From Fragilaria crotonensis (taxonomy: Eukaryota; Bacillariophyta; Fragilariophyceae; Fragilariales; Fragilariaceae), in assembly GCA_022925895.1 (NCBI GenBank), contig JAKSYS010000881.1:248001-312000 (forward strand): a stretch of DNA of 64,000 nucleotides, given 5' to 3'. Every line of letters begins with the position of its first letter. Within the stretch, counting starts at the first letter, position 1. A program made the translations under genes and the position numbers. The notes beneath the pieces were generated by a model. The model was not told where the DNA came from. It saw nothing but the letters and a program-made list of their open reading frames with translations, and made no database searches. This document shows positions 21,140 through 31,360 of this stretch, in pieces.

Positions 21140-22294
21140 ATGATGACACGGACAGCATGTATATTGCCTCTACTAACAATGACGTTAAGCACACTTCGCA
21201 CTGCGGCAGTGCTTGCTCGTGCCACTGATGCAACGCTGGTGTCGACGGGGTTGAGAAACTTGGGCAACACGTGTTACATGAACGCTCAACTCGAATGTGC
21301 ATTCCACATTCCTCTCATCCGCGACATTATCATTCATGGTCATCCAAAGGAACAAAAACAACAACAACAAAATAAAAACAAAAACGTGGGTGTCACAGCT
21401 CTTCGATGTTTGTTCAAAGATATGGAATTGTCAGCACAGTCCGATCAGCGTGGATATCCTGCGGCTCCCCTATCTCTCTGCCGGACGCTTGGCATTCCAG
21501 TCAGAGAACAGCAGGATTCTCAAGAGTTTTGGAAACTACTCTTGCCAGCCCTCAAACTCGATCAACTCACGGAATTGTACCAAGGGGCCTACGAAGATTA
21601 CATTACAGCCACGGACGATTCAGGACGAGAACGTAGACGGGATGAACCCTTTTTGGATCTATCCCTGGAAGTGCAATCTCACGACTCTATCCTTGAATCG
21701 ATTGGTGACAGATTCGGAGCTCCGGAACTACTAAGTGAGGCGGAAGGAAATGGATGGAGGCCTGAAAAGGGAGAGGACAAGATCGATGCTTTCAAGGGAT
21801 CGCTATTGCGAGTCTCTGGTCTGCCAAGTCTTTTGCAGCTCCATTTGAAGCGATTTCAATATGACTGGGAGCAGGAAGAAATGAGCAAACTGAATAGTAG
21901 ATGCACGTTTCCAGCGGAGTTGGATTTGAAAGAATTTTGTTCTGGAACGACCGAAGTAGAGCACGAGGGAGCGTTGTATGACTTACAATCCGTCATTGTG
22001 CATGTGGGCGAATATGCATCCGGACACTACTATGCCTATGTCCGCCCCGATGTTCGCGAGGATGTTTGGTATCGATTCGATGATGACCGTGTCACTCCTG
22101 TTTCACTTGAAGATGTAGTCAAGGACGCTTATGGAGGAAAAACAGTGGGCGAGGTGAAGCAACAAGAGAAGAAAGGACTCCTGCAGCGACTATTTTCTGG
22201 TGGAGGGTCATATGGATGGGGTGGGCCAGATAGTAGCGCCTACATGCTGCAGTATGTGAAGCGCATTGATATCAAGAGGCTTTATGATGTGTAA
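21140..22294 (+). CDS. Ubiquitin-specific protease (USP) with an N-terminal signal peptide
   Basis: The first ATG (21140) gives 384 residues. The USP domain starts almost at once: GLRNLGNTCYMNAQLECAF with catalytic Cys45, QQDSQEFWKLLLPAL, YEDYI, EPFLDLSLEV, LPSLLQLHLKRFQYD, and the His box YASGHYYAY (His296) followed by WYRFDDD (Asp314/315). The CxxC zinc ligands of many USPs are absent (YITATDDSGRERRRDEP), as in USP7-type enzymes. The order and spacing fit USP7. The N-terminus (residues 1-28, CILPLLTMTLSTLRTAAVLARA) looks like a signal peptide, unusual for a USP. Diatoms have a deubiquitinase in the periplastid compartment linked to the SELMA import machinery, so this is a candidate for such a protein (inference). 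A near-identical cytosolic role is the alternative if translation starts at an internal Met. Confidence 0.88.
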   Translation: MMTRTACILPLLTMTLSTLRTAAVLARATDATLVSTGLRNLGNTCYMNAQLECAFHIPLIRDIIIHGHPKEQKQQQQNKNKNVGVTALRCLFKDMELSAQSDQRGYPAAPLSLCRTLGIPVREQQDSQEFWKLLLPALKLDQLTELYQGAYEDYITATDDSGRERRRDEPFLDLSLEVQSHDSILESIGDRFGAPELLSEAEGNGWRPEKGEDKIDAFKGSLLRVSGLPSLLQLHLKRFQYDWEQEEMSKLNSRCTFPAELDLKEFCSGTTEVEHEGALYDLQSVIVHVGEYASGHYYAYVRPDVREDVWYRFDDDRVTPVSLEDVVKDAYGGKTVGEVKQQEKKGLLQRLFSGGGSYGWGGPDSSAYMLQYVKRIDIKRLYDV

Positions 22295-22340
22295 TGTCAA
22301 AGCCTCGATTCATGTCAAGTAGCCGCAATAAATGGAACCA

Positions 22341-23746
22341 CTACCGTGCAAAAATGTCTGGTCTCTCGTCGTCTGCTTGAGGCCATATAGCTCTGCCTAT
22401 CCGCTCCATGTCCTCCGCGACAGGGGCTCGAAATTTCATCAGCTCTCCTGTAATTGGGTGGTTAACCTCGAGAGTATACGCATGCAGCAGTGGCCGAGTG
22501 ATATGATGTACCTTGGATAGCCGTTGGTTCCAATCCGCTAAACCGTAAATGTCATCACCGTAGATTGGTGTGTGGCGATCTTGTAAATGAACTCGAATTT
22601 GGTGTGTACGGCCGGTTTCAATTCGTACTTGTACCATGCTTAGTTTCCCATCAAACGCAATCGAGTCGACATAGGACAATGCACGACGTCCAGCCTGCGA
22701 TGACGGTCTACCATCCACCAAACGGTCCTTGGGTGCGAATCCGCCGCTATTTCGTTTGTGAGGATCTGGAACAACACGCATTCGTTGTCGATGAATGGGG
22801 TGACGGCCAATAGGCTTGTCAATAGTGACCCTCTTTCCGGGGTTTCCGACAGTAATCGCAAGGTATGTCTTTTAACTTTCCGAGATTTGAAGGATTCCGA
22901 CAGGGCAGCTAGCGACGCACGAGTCTTGGCGACGACGAGGATCCCTGTAGTGCCCTTATCTAATCGATGTACAATTCCAGGGCGAAAGGAGACAGCTTCT
23001 CCATCGGTTCCGTCTACATCAATACCATCCGCAACATCAGGTTTGACACTTCCATCACCGGCAACAAATTCTCCGGTCCCAAACGGACTGTCGTTTGCTA
23101 GGTAGTACGCGAGTGCATTCACGACCGTTCCATCCCAATTTCCGGCTGCCGGATGTACTACCATATCCGCTGCTTTGTTCAATACGATCATATGTTCGTC
23201 TTCATAGATGACGTCCAGAGGTAGCTTCTGAGGGAGAATCTCGGTTGGTGTTTCTTCAGTTGGTAGCTTTATTTGGAGCGTCATGCCCTGCTCCACCTTG
23301 AATGCCTTTCGATTCAAGAGCTCGAGTTTGCCGTTTTCATGCAAGAGATGAACGTGTCCGTCCTCCACTAGAGCCCCAGCCAGCGATCGGGATAACTTCG
23401 GATCTGCGGCTGCAACGGCAACGTCGATTCGTTTGTTGTGGTACTCTTCGTCGATTGTGAAGGTAATCACGTTCTCCACGTCTTGTTGGAATTCGCATTC
23501 ATCTAATTCATCTTCCGAGTCATCATTATTCGTATCCTGAATACTAGGAGGAAGATCAAGCTGCTCCAGCTGCTGTTCCAACGCTTCTATTTCCTCAAGG
23601 TTGAACTGTGGTGGGCGGGCCCTGTGCAGGACGGTAGTCGCTCCCGTGACCAATGTCGACGGCAGCCGCACACTCACAAATCCGTGCAGGACAGGAAAGT
23701 ATCCCGCAAGAAGCAGGCACTGCACTCCCACAGGAAGTATCGTCAT
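22341..23746 (-). CDS. RluD-family RNA pseudouridine synthase, probably plastid; one frame break
   Basis: The N-terminus has a hydrophobic signal-like stretch followed by HGFVSVRLP, an ASAF-like site. An S4 domain follows (KRIDVAVAAADPKLSRSLAGALVEDGHV). The catalytic PseudoU_synth_2 domain contains VIYEDEHMIVLNKAADMVVHPA, and RPGIVHRLDKGTTGILVVAKT with the catalytic Asp in HRLDKGTTG. After FKSRKVKR a base is missing near 22868-22870. The next frame continues TYLAITVGNPGKR and RHPIHRQRM, then GRTHQIRVHL, PIYGDDIYG and the C-terminal RAPVAEDM. Together they form a complete enzyme of about 467 residues. Family members modify 23S-type rRNA or other RNAs; a linker insert (about 225-245) is rich in Asp/Gly. 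Identity is strong, substrate unknown. Confidence 0.9.
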
Positions 23747-25935
23747 TAGGAAAAAAACGAGGAATGCAACTCCGGTACTATGTTGTCAAGGAAAGAACAA
23801 CTTGCGAAGCTTTCAGTCAACATTCACAGAACGGGGCTTGCGATGTTAAGTTCTGATGTCGAATTTACGGTTGGGTCCACTCTTGTTTTTTTTTGTTTTA
23901 TCATTCGTTTGCTGTAGTTTCGTGGCTCTTGGTACTGGTAGATTGTTGGAGGACGGACGTGCACAACAGAATACTGGTACTAGAAGTACACGTATACTGT
24001 GAAGGTGAATACTGTAGTACGGAAGAAGGACCAATACTATGCTGTCCGCTTTTCGAGCTGATCCACCGTAGATTTCTTGAAAGTTTTATCAATTGGACGA
24101 GGCAATGACATTTGAAGCAGGGTCCCACAAAAAGTCAACCACCATGGTGAACCCTGGTACATTCGAGCAAGGAGGGGGGCAGGTCGCGACCAGCAGCCAA
24201 CTTACTTAGAGGTGGTGCAGTTGGCTACCTGGAACAGGAGAAAAGTCCTATCAATGTAGCTTCCAGAAGAATTGAACACCATAGCATTTGCAACTTGGTT
24301 ATGTAGAAGGATACTTCCTCTACAATGCATACCAGCCACTTGTACATTCTAATTCATGCAACAGCCAGTTGAATATCTTAGCTAGTAGTACTAGTAGTAC
24401 TATGTGCGTGTAAGAAGTGTGAGTCCTTCAACAAGACTTTTTAAAAGAGAGGTGTTTGACAACTCCCTTTCTGCCAGTTCCATCTGTCAGGACGAGCTGC
24501 TGCATAATGATCAAAGAGTTGAAGCTGTTCTACTGTCACGACCATGGTACTATGAAAGCAGACGAAGCCATGATTACTGCTGGATGGCTGGAAGTCGCAG
24601 GACGCACAGAGGATCAAATGATGAGGGTAGCTAGTACCAACCGAGAACAAGACATGATCCAATCACAACTTTGCCAGTCTGATGCTAGTTACTTCAGCAA
24701 CAAACAATATGATGCATAGTTTGTAAAATAACACCTGATTGTGAGGAGGAGGACGAATCTCGGCGTTCTTGCCTACTACCAAGAACATGAAGACTCTCCA
24801 ATACTAGTGTATGATATTGTCTAAGAGACTATACTCAACACCTCCTTGCCAGATGCACACACAACATGGAGGAAAGATGACTTGGGTTTGTTCAACACGT
24901 GTTGTAACACTGTGTCAAGTGCACAGCTGATTCAATGCAAACAAGAGCTGTTTCCTTCTGTTCCACAAACAGAGACAGCACTGTTTGACCCCTAGTATTG
25001 TGCAGAGGTACAAGGTGTACAACCAATGCCCTTCAGTGCATTTCACTCCAACATGAATGTCCAAACTTACACATTCCATATATTTGATCTCTTGGCATTA
25101 AGAATCCTGGTATTTCCATGTCGTTTGAAGTTTGATGTGATGCTCAATACTGGAGTAGTACGGTATTTTGTAGTACTGAAGTACTCGAGTACTCCTTATG
25201 CAATGGTACAGTACTAGCTACTAGTAGTACTCAAGTATCACTCTTCAGTCGTTCGCTGGGTTTTTTTACTCCCGGATTCTAAGTATGACATAGGCCTCTC
25301 TCTATGTAGAGGTAAAGTACAGTACGTAACTATTTGACATGTACGACTGCCGGTAATACACGGCAGACGGCAGTGGTTCGACCAGTGTCGTACTCAAAGT
25401 ATGTCATACATGTGTGTCGCACGCAAAAGCAACCAAAAACTCGGAGGAATCGTGTAAAAACGGAACGTATGCAGGATGTACAGTACAAGTATGATATTAT
25501 AGCACACCATACGAATTTGTGGATGGTTGCGTCAAGAACATGATCTCCCAAATTTTGCTTTTTAGTTTAAACTTTACATATATATATATTAATCAATCGT
25601 GTTCGATTGAATCACGTCTCACATGAAAAGACGATTTTCTTTTAAGTATAGCCCGCTACACTCGGCTATAGTATTTGTACTGAAATACTGGAGTACTTGG
25701 AGTACCATAGTACAATACTACTAGTCATAAGCTCGTAAAGTCATACTGTTACATGTACTGTACAGTACGTACGCCTTGAAACATGCATCATCCGCGGAAG
25801 CGTAACAAATTAAATGTTTCCATTCTATGCCAAAAAAATCGCGATCATATGATCATATGGGTATCATTCTCGCAATTTTCCAAGGGTCACCAACATTCCA
25901 ATATCATTTCGAGGCAACATTCATCGACGCCCATC
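23747..25935. other. 2.2-kb gene-poor region
   Basis: No gene recognised on either strand. Several short frames (for example 24456-24719 and 25334-25543) show no conserved pattern. The region is rich in tactagtagtac, gtactgtacagtac and related words (24374-24402, 25145-25235, 25670-25775) and has a (TA)n run at 25578-25590. Confidence 0.5.
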
Positions 25936-27075
25936 ATGTCAACCAACCGTTCCGGGCTGCAAACGTTGGCCATTCTCCTCCTCTTCTGCGGGTGCCATGT
26001 TTCTGGGATGACTGGATCTAAATTCACTGTATCTCAGGCTCGAGATTTGGAGACTCGTATCGTCGGAGGTACAGTTGCTAATCCGCAGAGGTATCCTTAC
26101 TACTCGCAACTGATTTTGACTTTTAGCAACGTATTCGGTTTATATTATTGCGCCGGGAGCCTAATCGCTTCTGATATTGTCTTGACAGCAGCTCACTGCT
26201 TATCCATCCCGGACTTCGGCCCTGTTTCCGGTGTAGAGGTTTGGGTGAATAGAACTGCCAGTTATGATTCTACTCAGTATGGGATTGAACGTTTGGCCGC
26301 CACCTTTGTTGTGCATCCTGACTATGACGACCTTACCGAGGCCAATGATATTGCGATTATCAAGCTCAATAAACCTGTGTTTGGCGTGCCTTTCGTGAAG
26401 ATCAACAGGAATGCATCTATCCCTGTGGTAACTCAGTCTCTAACAGCCATCGGGTTGGGCTACACTTCGAACGACGCTTACGGTCTTGCAGATTATCTTA
26501 TGGAGGTCTCAATGAAACCAGTATCCTTTCAAATATGCAAGAACGTCACTTCCTATGGCAAAGCAACCATTGTAGATGCGTTGATGCTGTGTGCGGGTGG
26601 GTCTAAGGACACATGTGGTGGTGATTCTGGCGGTCCACTGTTCCTTCGAGGCACCATAGCACGAAGCGACGTGCAGGTGGGAATAACGTCCTTCGGGAGC
26701 GATTTAGGATGCGGAATAGCGAGTGCCCCAGGAGTTTATACGAGAGTATCACGCTATGCACAATGGATCGACCAGCAGGTATGCCAATTGAGTAGCGTCA
26801 AACCTTCCACGTGTCCGGCAACTCAAAAGCCATCGACGAATGCTCCGACTAGGAAGCCATCGACTAAGCCTCCCACCAGAAAGCCATCGACAAAGCCTCC
26901 CACGAGAAAGCCATCGACGAAGCCTCCGACCAGAAAACCATCGACAAGGCCTCCTACCAGAAAACCGTCGACAAGGCCTCCGACCAGAAAACCGTCGACT
27001 AGGGCCCCGACCAGAAAACCGTCAAGAAAGCCGACTAGAAAGCCGTCGAGAAAGCCGACTTTGAAACGAGTGTAG
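25936..27075 (+). CDS. Secreted trypsin-like serine protease (S1) with PTRKPS-repeat tail
   Basis: The start at 25936 gives a signal peptide (LQTLAILLLFCGCHVSG). A propeptide ends in RIVGG, the activation site. The S1 domain has the triad His in LTAAHC, Asp in NDIAIIKL and Ser in CGGDSGGPLF. The conserved cysteines flanking these motifs are present, as is the end motif PGVYTRVSRYAQWI. The residue six before the catalytic Ser region reads SKDTCGGDSGG, with Asp at the S1-pocket position, predicting cleavage after Arg/Lys. The last 95 residues are nine-residue repeats (PTRKPSTKP and variants) of a type common in diatom secreted proteins, perhaps glycosylated or silica/cell-wall linked. An upstream open stretch to 25783 is in frame but unlikely to be translated. 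Confidence 0.92.
   Translation: MSTNRSGLQTLAILLLFCGCHVSGMTGSKFTVSQARDLETRIVGGTVANPQRYPYYSQLILTFSNVFGLYYCAGSLIASDIVLTAAHCLSIPDFGPVSGVEVWVNRTASYDSTQYGIERLAATFVVHPDYDDLTEANDIAIIKLNKPVFGVPFVKINRNASIPVVTQSLTAIGLGYTSNDAYGLADYLMEVSMKPVSFQICKNVTSYGKATIVDALMLCAGGSKDTCGGDSGGPLFLRGTIARSDVQVGITSFGSDLGCGIASAPGVYTRVSRYAQWIDQQVCQLSSVKPSTCPATQKPSTNAPTRKPSTKPPTRKPSTKPPTRKPSTKPPTRKPSTRPPTRKPSTRPPTRKPSTRAPTRKPSRKPTRKPSRKPTLKRV
26830..27060 (+). repeat. 27-base coding tandem repeat (KPSTKPPTR)
   Basis: About seven copies of a 27-base unit encoding KPSTKPPTR, with Lys/Arg and Pro/Ala swaps, inside the 3' end of the trypsin gene. Copies differ by a few synonymous and conservative changes. Confidence 0.9.
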
Positions 27076-27688
27076 CCATTGCACCATTTCGATATCGAAC
27101 TCTGTCATCAGTTCATGAAGTTATTCGCGTTATACGGAGTTCATTGTCACAACGAGTTCATTTGTTGTTCTATCAACATCTGCGTCCGTACCTAGGACAT
27201 CCTTTTATCTTTGCACTTCGCCATGCCGTTGCAGTTGTTTCATTGGTTAAGTAAATTATGATCACACAACATTCTTATGACATACCGGAGTACAGAACTA
27301 TGACCTAGTCTCGGGTAAACGTCCTTGGAAGCGGCTTCTTAAACTAGCGAAGATGCTCAATGCTTTTGAGGGTTACCGAGCACACGCATTCCGGTAGTAG
27401 AAGCGTGACAATGAGCGCGTGATATCGTCCCCATGATAATGTCGTCTGGTGTTTGGCGGCCGTATTTTGGAAGGAGACGAGTCAATAGGAAATCCTTGTT
27501 CAACTACATGAACCGTGAGTTCTCTGGGTTAACGGTAACCAAGTCACCAAAACCTGTCAATCCAACAGACTGACATGCAATCCCTGCCTTTTGTCGTGTT
27601 TGAGAGACTCCGAGGCCTTCATGCCTCGTCGTTATCTTTGCATGTGCTTGTGTTGGATCGATTCTGCACCATTGAATTCTCGCTGCGC
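27076..27688. other. Intergenic between convergent genes
   Basis: 3' flanks of the trypsin and TMEM42-like genes. No gene seen. Confidence 0.5.
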
Positions 27689-28117
27689 CTACGCCAGCTT
27701 CTTTATGGAGGTGTCTACCGACTGAACCTGTGACAAGAGTAAAGCACCACACAGTACCATACTGAATCCTACAAGCCAAATTTCATTGACTTTTTCGTCC
27801 CATAGCCAAATGCCCAAGAGGGCCGACATCCCGAAGTTTGCCGCGGTAGCGAGTCCGGTTCCGGCGACAGATCCGCTTTCTTCCATTCCCTCGAGAAAGG
27901 TTCCCATCATGAATGCATTCATGACAATCATGCCCAACAAACAAACCAGCCGAGGGATCCACTCGACTGCCACACATGCATTAAGGTCCACTAGCGACGT
28001 TGATTCTCGGCACATCAAACCAATCCATCGAAGCGGAGAATCGGAGGAGAGAGCAAACTTGGCCAAGCACGATGCAGCTGCCCCCAGAGCACCACTTAGA
28101 AGGGCAACTCGAAGCAT
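27689..28117 (-). CDS. TMEM42-like small EamA-type membrane protein
   Basis: 142 residues with four predicted membrane helices: LRVALLSGALGAAASCLAKFAL, IPRLVCLLGMIVMNAFMMG, VAGTGLATAANFGMSALLGIWLW and WLVGFSMVLCGALLLS. The pattern (A-S-LAKFAL at the first helix, N at the second, AANF-SALLG-W in the third, G-S-VLCGALLL in the fourth) is that of TMEM42, a half-size member of the drug/metabolite transporter superfamily. Transport activity has not been shown for the family. The frame is intact. Confidence 0.75.
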   Translation of the reverse strand: MLRVALLSGALGAAASCLAKFALSSDSPLRWIGLMCRESTSLVDLNACVAVEWIPRLVCLLGMIVMNAFMMGTFLEGMEESGSVAGTGLATAANFGMSALLGIWLWDEKVNEIWLVGFSMVLCGALLLSQVQSVDTSIKKLA

Positions 28118-28587
28118 TCTTTGGTGTACAGTCTATTGTGCACGAAACGAATAAATATAATGGTTGCAGTTGCACAAATATGTCAACACGACCACAACAG
28201 GAAGCTCTGTCGTTCCAGGAGGTTCCGGAATATCTTCTTTTCGACGCTTATGTCGACCGACATGAAAATAAGTGAAAACGGTTACTACGACTTTAGTGAT
28301 TTCCTACGGAATTTCGCATTTGACATACAAACTAAATATTTTTATTCAATATGGTAAACCTATCTAAATTCGCAGTAAGCATGGAATAGTAGAAATGTAC
28401 GTACGACAAATTCGGCTAGAAAAAAATGAAAGAAGGCTTGGAAAAATGCACTGGTATCGACTGGTATGACAATCCGATGGGAATGAATTCTTCACGTTTG
28501 ATTCTTATGGAATTACTTGAGATACTCCGTCGCATTCGAATGGAATCTTCTCATTAGGAATCGTCAAGATACATATGTTTTCGAGCT
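28118..28587. other. Intergenic upstream of the TMEM42-like gene
   Basis: AT-rich, no gene seen. Confidence 0.45.
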
Positions 28588-28805
28588 GTTTCTTAAATTT
28601 TCTTAAGTTTTCTCAAACTTTCTTAAGAAACTGTAAGAAGATTTGAGTTGCTTATAAAATCTCAAATAATCTACGTGAACCTGGTAATAAAATCGCACCT
28701 TCTTAAATTTTCTTAAATAATCTCAAACTTTCTCAATCGGACGTGAGAAAAAAGAAGTTTCTCATATTTTCTTAAACTTTCTCATTCTTTCTCAACTTTA
28801 CTTAA
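28588..28805. repeat. Imperfect TTTCTTAAA/TTTCTCAAA repeat cluster
   Basis: Three clusters (28588-28632, 28698-28741, 28757-28805) of short near-repeats tttcttaaa, tttctcaaac and tttcttaag, all in the same orientation, about 20 copies. No coding potential. Confidence 0.8.
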
Positions 28806-29374
28806 CGCAAGATTCCTATCTGTAACTCTTGTTCGAAAACGAAAACAATTTGTCCGAACGATAGTCTGCCAACGAGGACAAAATGAATTTACCGTATTGT
28901 AGAACAAGCTCGTGTGTAGGAAGGTGAAGGTGATATTGGTATGACACAAATAGTTAATAGATAAACATATTATACATAATCATTCAGGATTTATACATAG
29001 ACGTCTCTGAGGTGCCTCACGTTTTGACATGAGATCTGATCGTAAATTACAGAATTTCGTGGTTGAGACATTTTCAATATGCACTGACAAATTCTACCAA
29101 TCCTGTACGGAGTACGATGCACTATGTAGCAGGAATTCCGGAACCTCCAGCTGCTGTACTCGGAGCTCGGATTACTCTGCTCAAGGCCTTGGTTACAGAT
29201 TAGTTACTGTACGTAAGTAGTACGAGTACACGAGTACAGTATTGGATAACCAATAACCATTCTACAGTACAGGTATGTTAGTAATAGATACTTAGCGTAC
29301 AAGTCTTGAGCGGAGAGAGGATAAGGAAGAGGTGCAACTCTAGAGAACCAGAGCCAGGAGCATGTCGGATCCAA
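28806..29374. other. Intergenic, no gene seen
   Basis: 3' flank of the phosphoesterase gene; GTAC words near 29200-29280. Confidence 0.45.
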
Positions 29375-30280
29375 TTAAAGGAAGCGCTCTACCTTGAAGG
29401 CTTTCGTCGGATCTCGGCCTTGGCCATCCGGGTCCACTGTTATGCGAACGGTTGGCTCAACTAGTCCTCCAGTCAATCTCACACGGAGCCAATTGCTCAC
29501 ATTGTGATACCGCGGGTTGTAGGCCCATTTATGGGCATCGCCGCACAGATATAAAACAGGAATGTCGCTCGGGAATTCCTTTCGAAGGAACACGACGAAT
29601 GGGTTGATGAAATCGGCGTGATTTGGTCCTGGATCTGCCTGCCCAAACAACACCACCGAGTGGATTAGCTTGTTTCTCGCTCTTTCCAACATCAAACCTT
29701 TTACCCAGTTAAATTGCGTCTGATGTCTGTTTTTCCACTCGTTCACATTATGAACCGTCCCGCCGACAAAGTTGATTCCAATAAATAGTGTCCGTTTGTT
29801 GACAAACGCAAATGCTTCGGAGCGATTCGGCATCTGCCTTACGTTGTTGAACTTGAGACCCCAGTGCTTTTTATCATATCGTGAGAACGTCTTTCTCCAC
29901 ATGGTGAGTGCCACACTTGGTTGGATGTTTGTGCAGTCGTTGTACTCATTGTCTCCAACAAGCATAAACACAGGCACAGGGCACAGTTTCATTTTCGCGT
30001 CAACTCTAGTAAGCGCATCCTGAGTGCAGGGACTGCTCTGATTCTTTATGTCTCCAAGATGAACCAGAAAATCAGCATCAGATCCAAGAGACTGCATCTT
30101 GATTCCTAGTCGCGTCTTGTCAAGATCATTGTAAGGTACGTCGGCAATAGCCCAGAATCTGGTTAAATTCGCCGCCGCGTTCGCCTTGAAAGGAGCAAGA
30201 AGCAGCAAAACCGTGACCGTCGCCGCATAGGTGGAGAGCGCCTTCCCAGGAGACAGGATCCTTCGAGTTTCACCGCTCAT
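29375..30280 (-). CDS. Calcineurin-like (metallo)phosphoesterase, secreted or luminal
   Basis: 301 residues. Residues 15-37 form a signal peptide or anchor (TYAATVTVLLLLAPFKANAA). The metallophosphatase fold shows as ADFLVHLGDIK (GD motif), VPVFMLVGDNEYNDC (in place of GNHE/D), LIHSVVLFGQADP and IPVLYLCGDAHKW (final His motif). The first motif DxH is replaced by ADVPY, and the GHxH motif reads GDAH, so metal binding may be altered. A substrate cannot be inferred. The residues NQSSPCTQDAL and the NEYNDC cysteines may form a disulphide, fitting an extracytosolic location. Frame intact, no intron. Confidence 0.75.
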   Translation of the reverse strand: MSGETRRILSPGKALSTYAATVTVLLLLAPFKANAAANLTRFWAIADVPYNDLDKTRLGIKMQSLGSDADFLVHLGDIKNQSSPCTQDALTRVDAKMKLCPVPVFMLVGDNEYNDCTNIQPSVALTMWRKTFSRYDKKHWGLKFNNVRQMPNRSEAFAFVNKRTLFIGINFVGGTVHNVNEWKNRHQTQFNWVKGLMLERARNKLIHSVVLFGQADPGPNHADFINPFVVFLRKEFPSDIPVLYLCGDAHKWAYNPRYHNVSNWLRVRLTGGLVEPTVRITVDPDGQGRDPTKAFKVERFL

Positions 30281-30695
30281 TGGATCAAATGTGTCTTCTA
30301 ACGCTCGGAGCTTATGAACGCCTTTTTCGTTTCACTCGGAGGGAGATTCATCAAATAATTACTGACATGAATGTTTCCAGTTCCAAGATGGACGATCGGG
30401 GAATGAACGTGAATTCCTATGACCGATGACCTATGACTCGTGCTTGTACCGGTGGTCGTACTAGTACCGGTACTCAACTGCTGCGAAGTATGCATACTTC
30501 ACATATATATATATGTGTGTCGTATGATGCAGTCATGGGATACTGGAGAACAGGGGATGATGCATGTATGATGGGTATACATATGTGGATACAAATACGT
30601 CGTTCGTGGTACGAGTACTGCTACTGTATTCGCAGAATTGATATACCCCGAAACGTGCTTAGCTCCGAGTACGCAGTGAATGTCCCACATCCCAC
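30281..30695. other. Intergenic next to the MITE-like element
   Basis: No gene seen. GTAC/CCGGTAC words occur near 30440-30480. Confidence 0.45.
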
Positions 30696-31360
30696 CAGGC
30701 CACTTTAATAGTGGCGGACGCCACTATTACCACTATTTTGCTAATAGTGGCGCCGTCAGAAAGTTAATAGTGGCTAATAGTGGTCACGTGCCAGTGTACA
30801 CCAGAAACACTACTACAGTAGGAGCCACAGGTACAAGTAGTAGTCTACAGTAGGAATACGCTGGATTGAAGCATTGTAAACTGCTTGGAATGTAGTAGAA
30901 TGCAGAATGCCATCCACCAAAAGAAAGTTTATAAGACCAGTTCAGCAATCATTCTTCACTTTACTTCAGAGAAGTCACTCTCAACAAATGATGTCCCTGG
31001 AAACAATGCAGTGGCTAAGAAGCCTCCACTCAAAGTCTTCACATCATGACTGAAATGTAAACAGAATTGATGTGAAACTGAAACTACTGACTGTGCTGTC
31101 TGTGCATCCACTTGCTCACATACTGTGAGGCCATATGCAATGGCATGGCCTTCATTGAACAGTGTCTTCTGCTCTTGTTCGGAGTCAGGATCAATGAAGT
31201 GTGTACTATGTACTAGTACTGTACTACTAAAGTTAAGGCGTGCAAATGCGCCGTAGTATGGATTCTACGTAAAAAAAATCGTTAATAGTGGCGCCACCAG
31301 AAAGGTTAATAGTGGCTAATAGTGGTTTTTCCCAGAAAATGCCACTATTAAAGTGGCCTG
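30696..31360. mobile_element. MITE-like non-autonomous DNA element, 665 bases
   Basis: The element has perfect 20-base terminal inverted repeats: CAGGCCACTTTAATAGTGGC at 30696-30715 and its reverse complement at 31341-31360. It is flanked by CAC on both sides (30693-30695 and 31361-31363), a possible 3-base target duplication. Inside each end lies a longer repeat in the same orientation (30741-30783 and 31281-31325), containing TAATAGTGGCGCC and TTAATAGTGGCTAATAGTGG. No transposase frame is visible, so movement would depend on an autonomous relative. Superfamily is uncertain; the 3-base duplication fits CACTA or Harbinger better than hAT. Confidence 0.85.

Noticed and set aside
24404-24719. 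Small gene in the 2.2-kb gap
   Set aside because: Frames on both strands are equally open, unremarkable in composition and without recognisable motifs.
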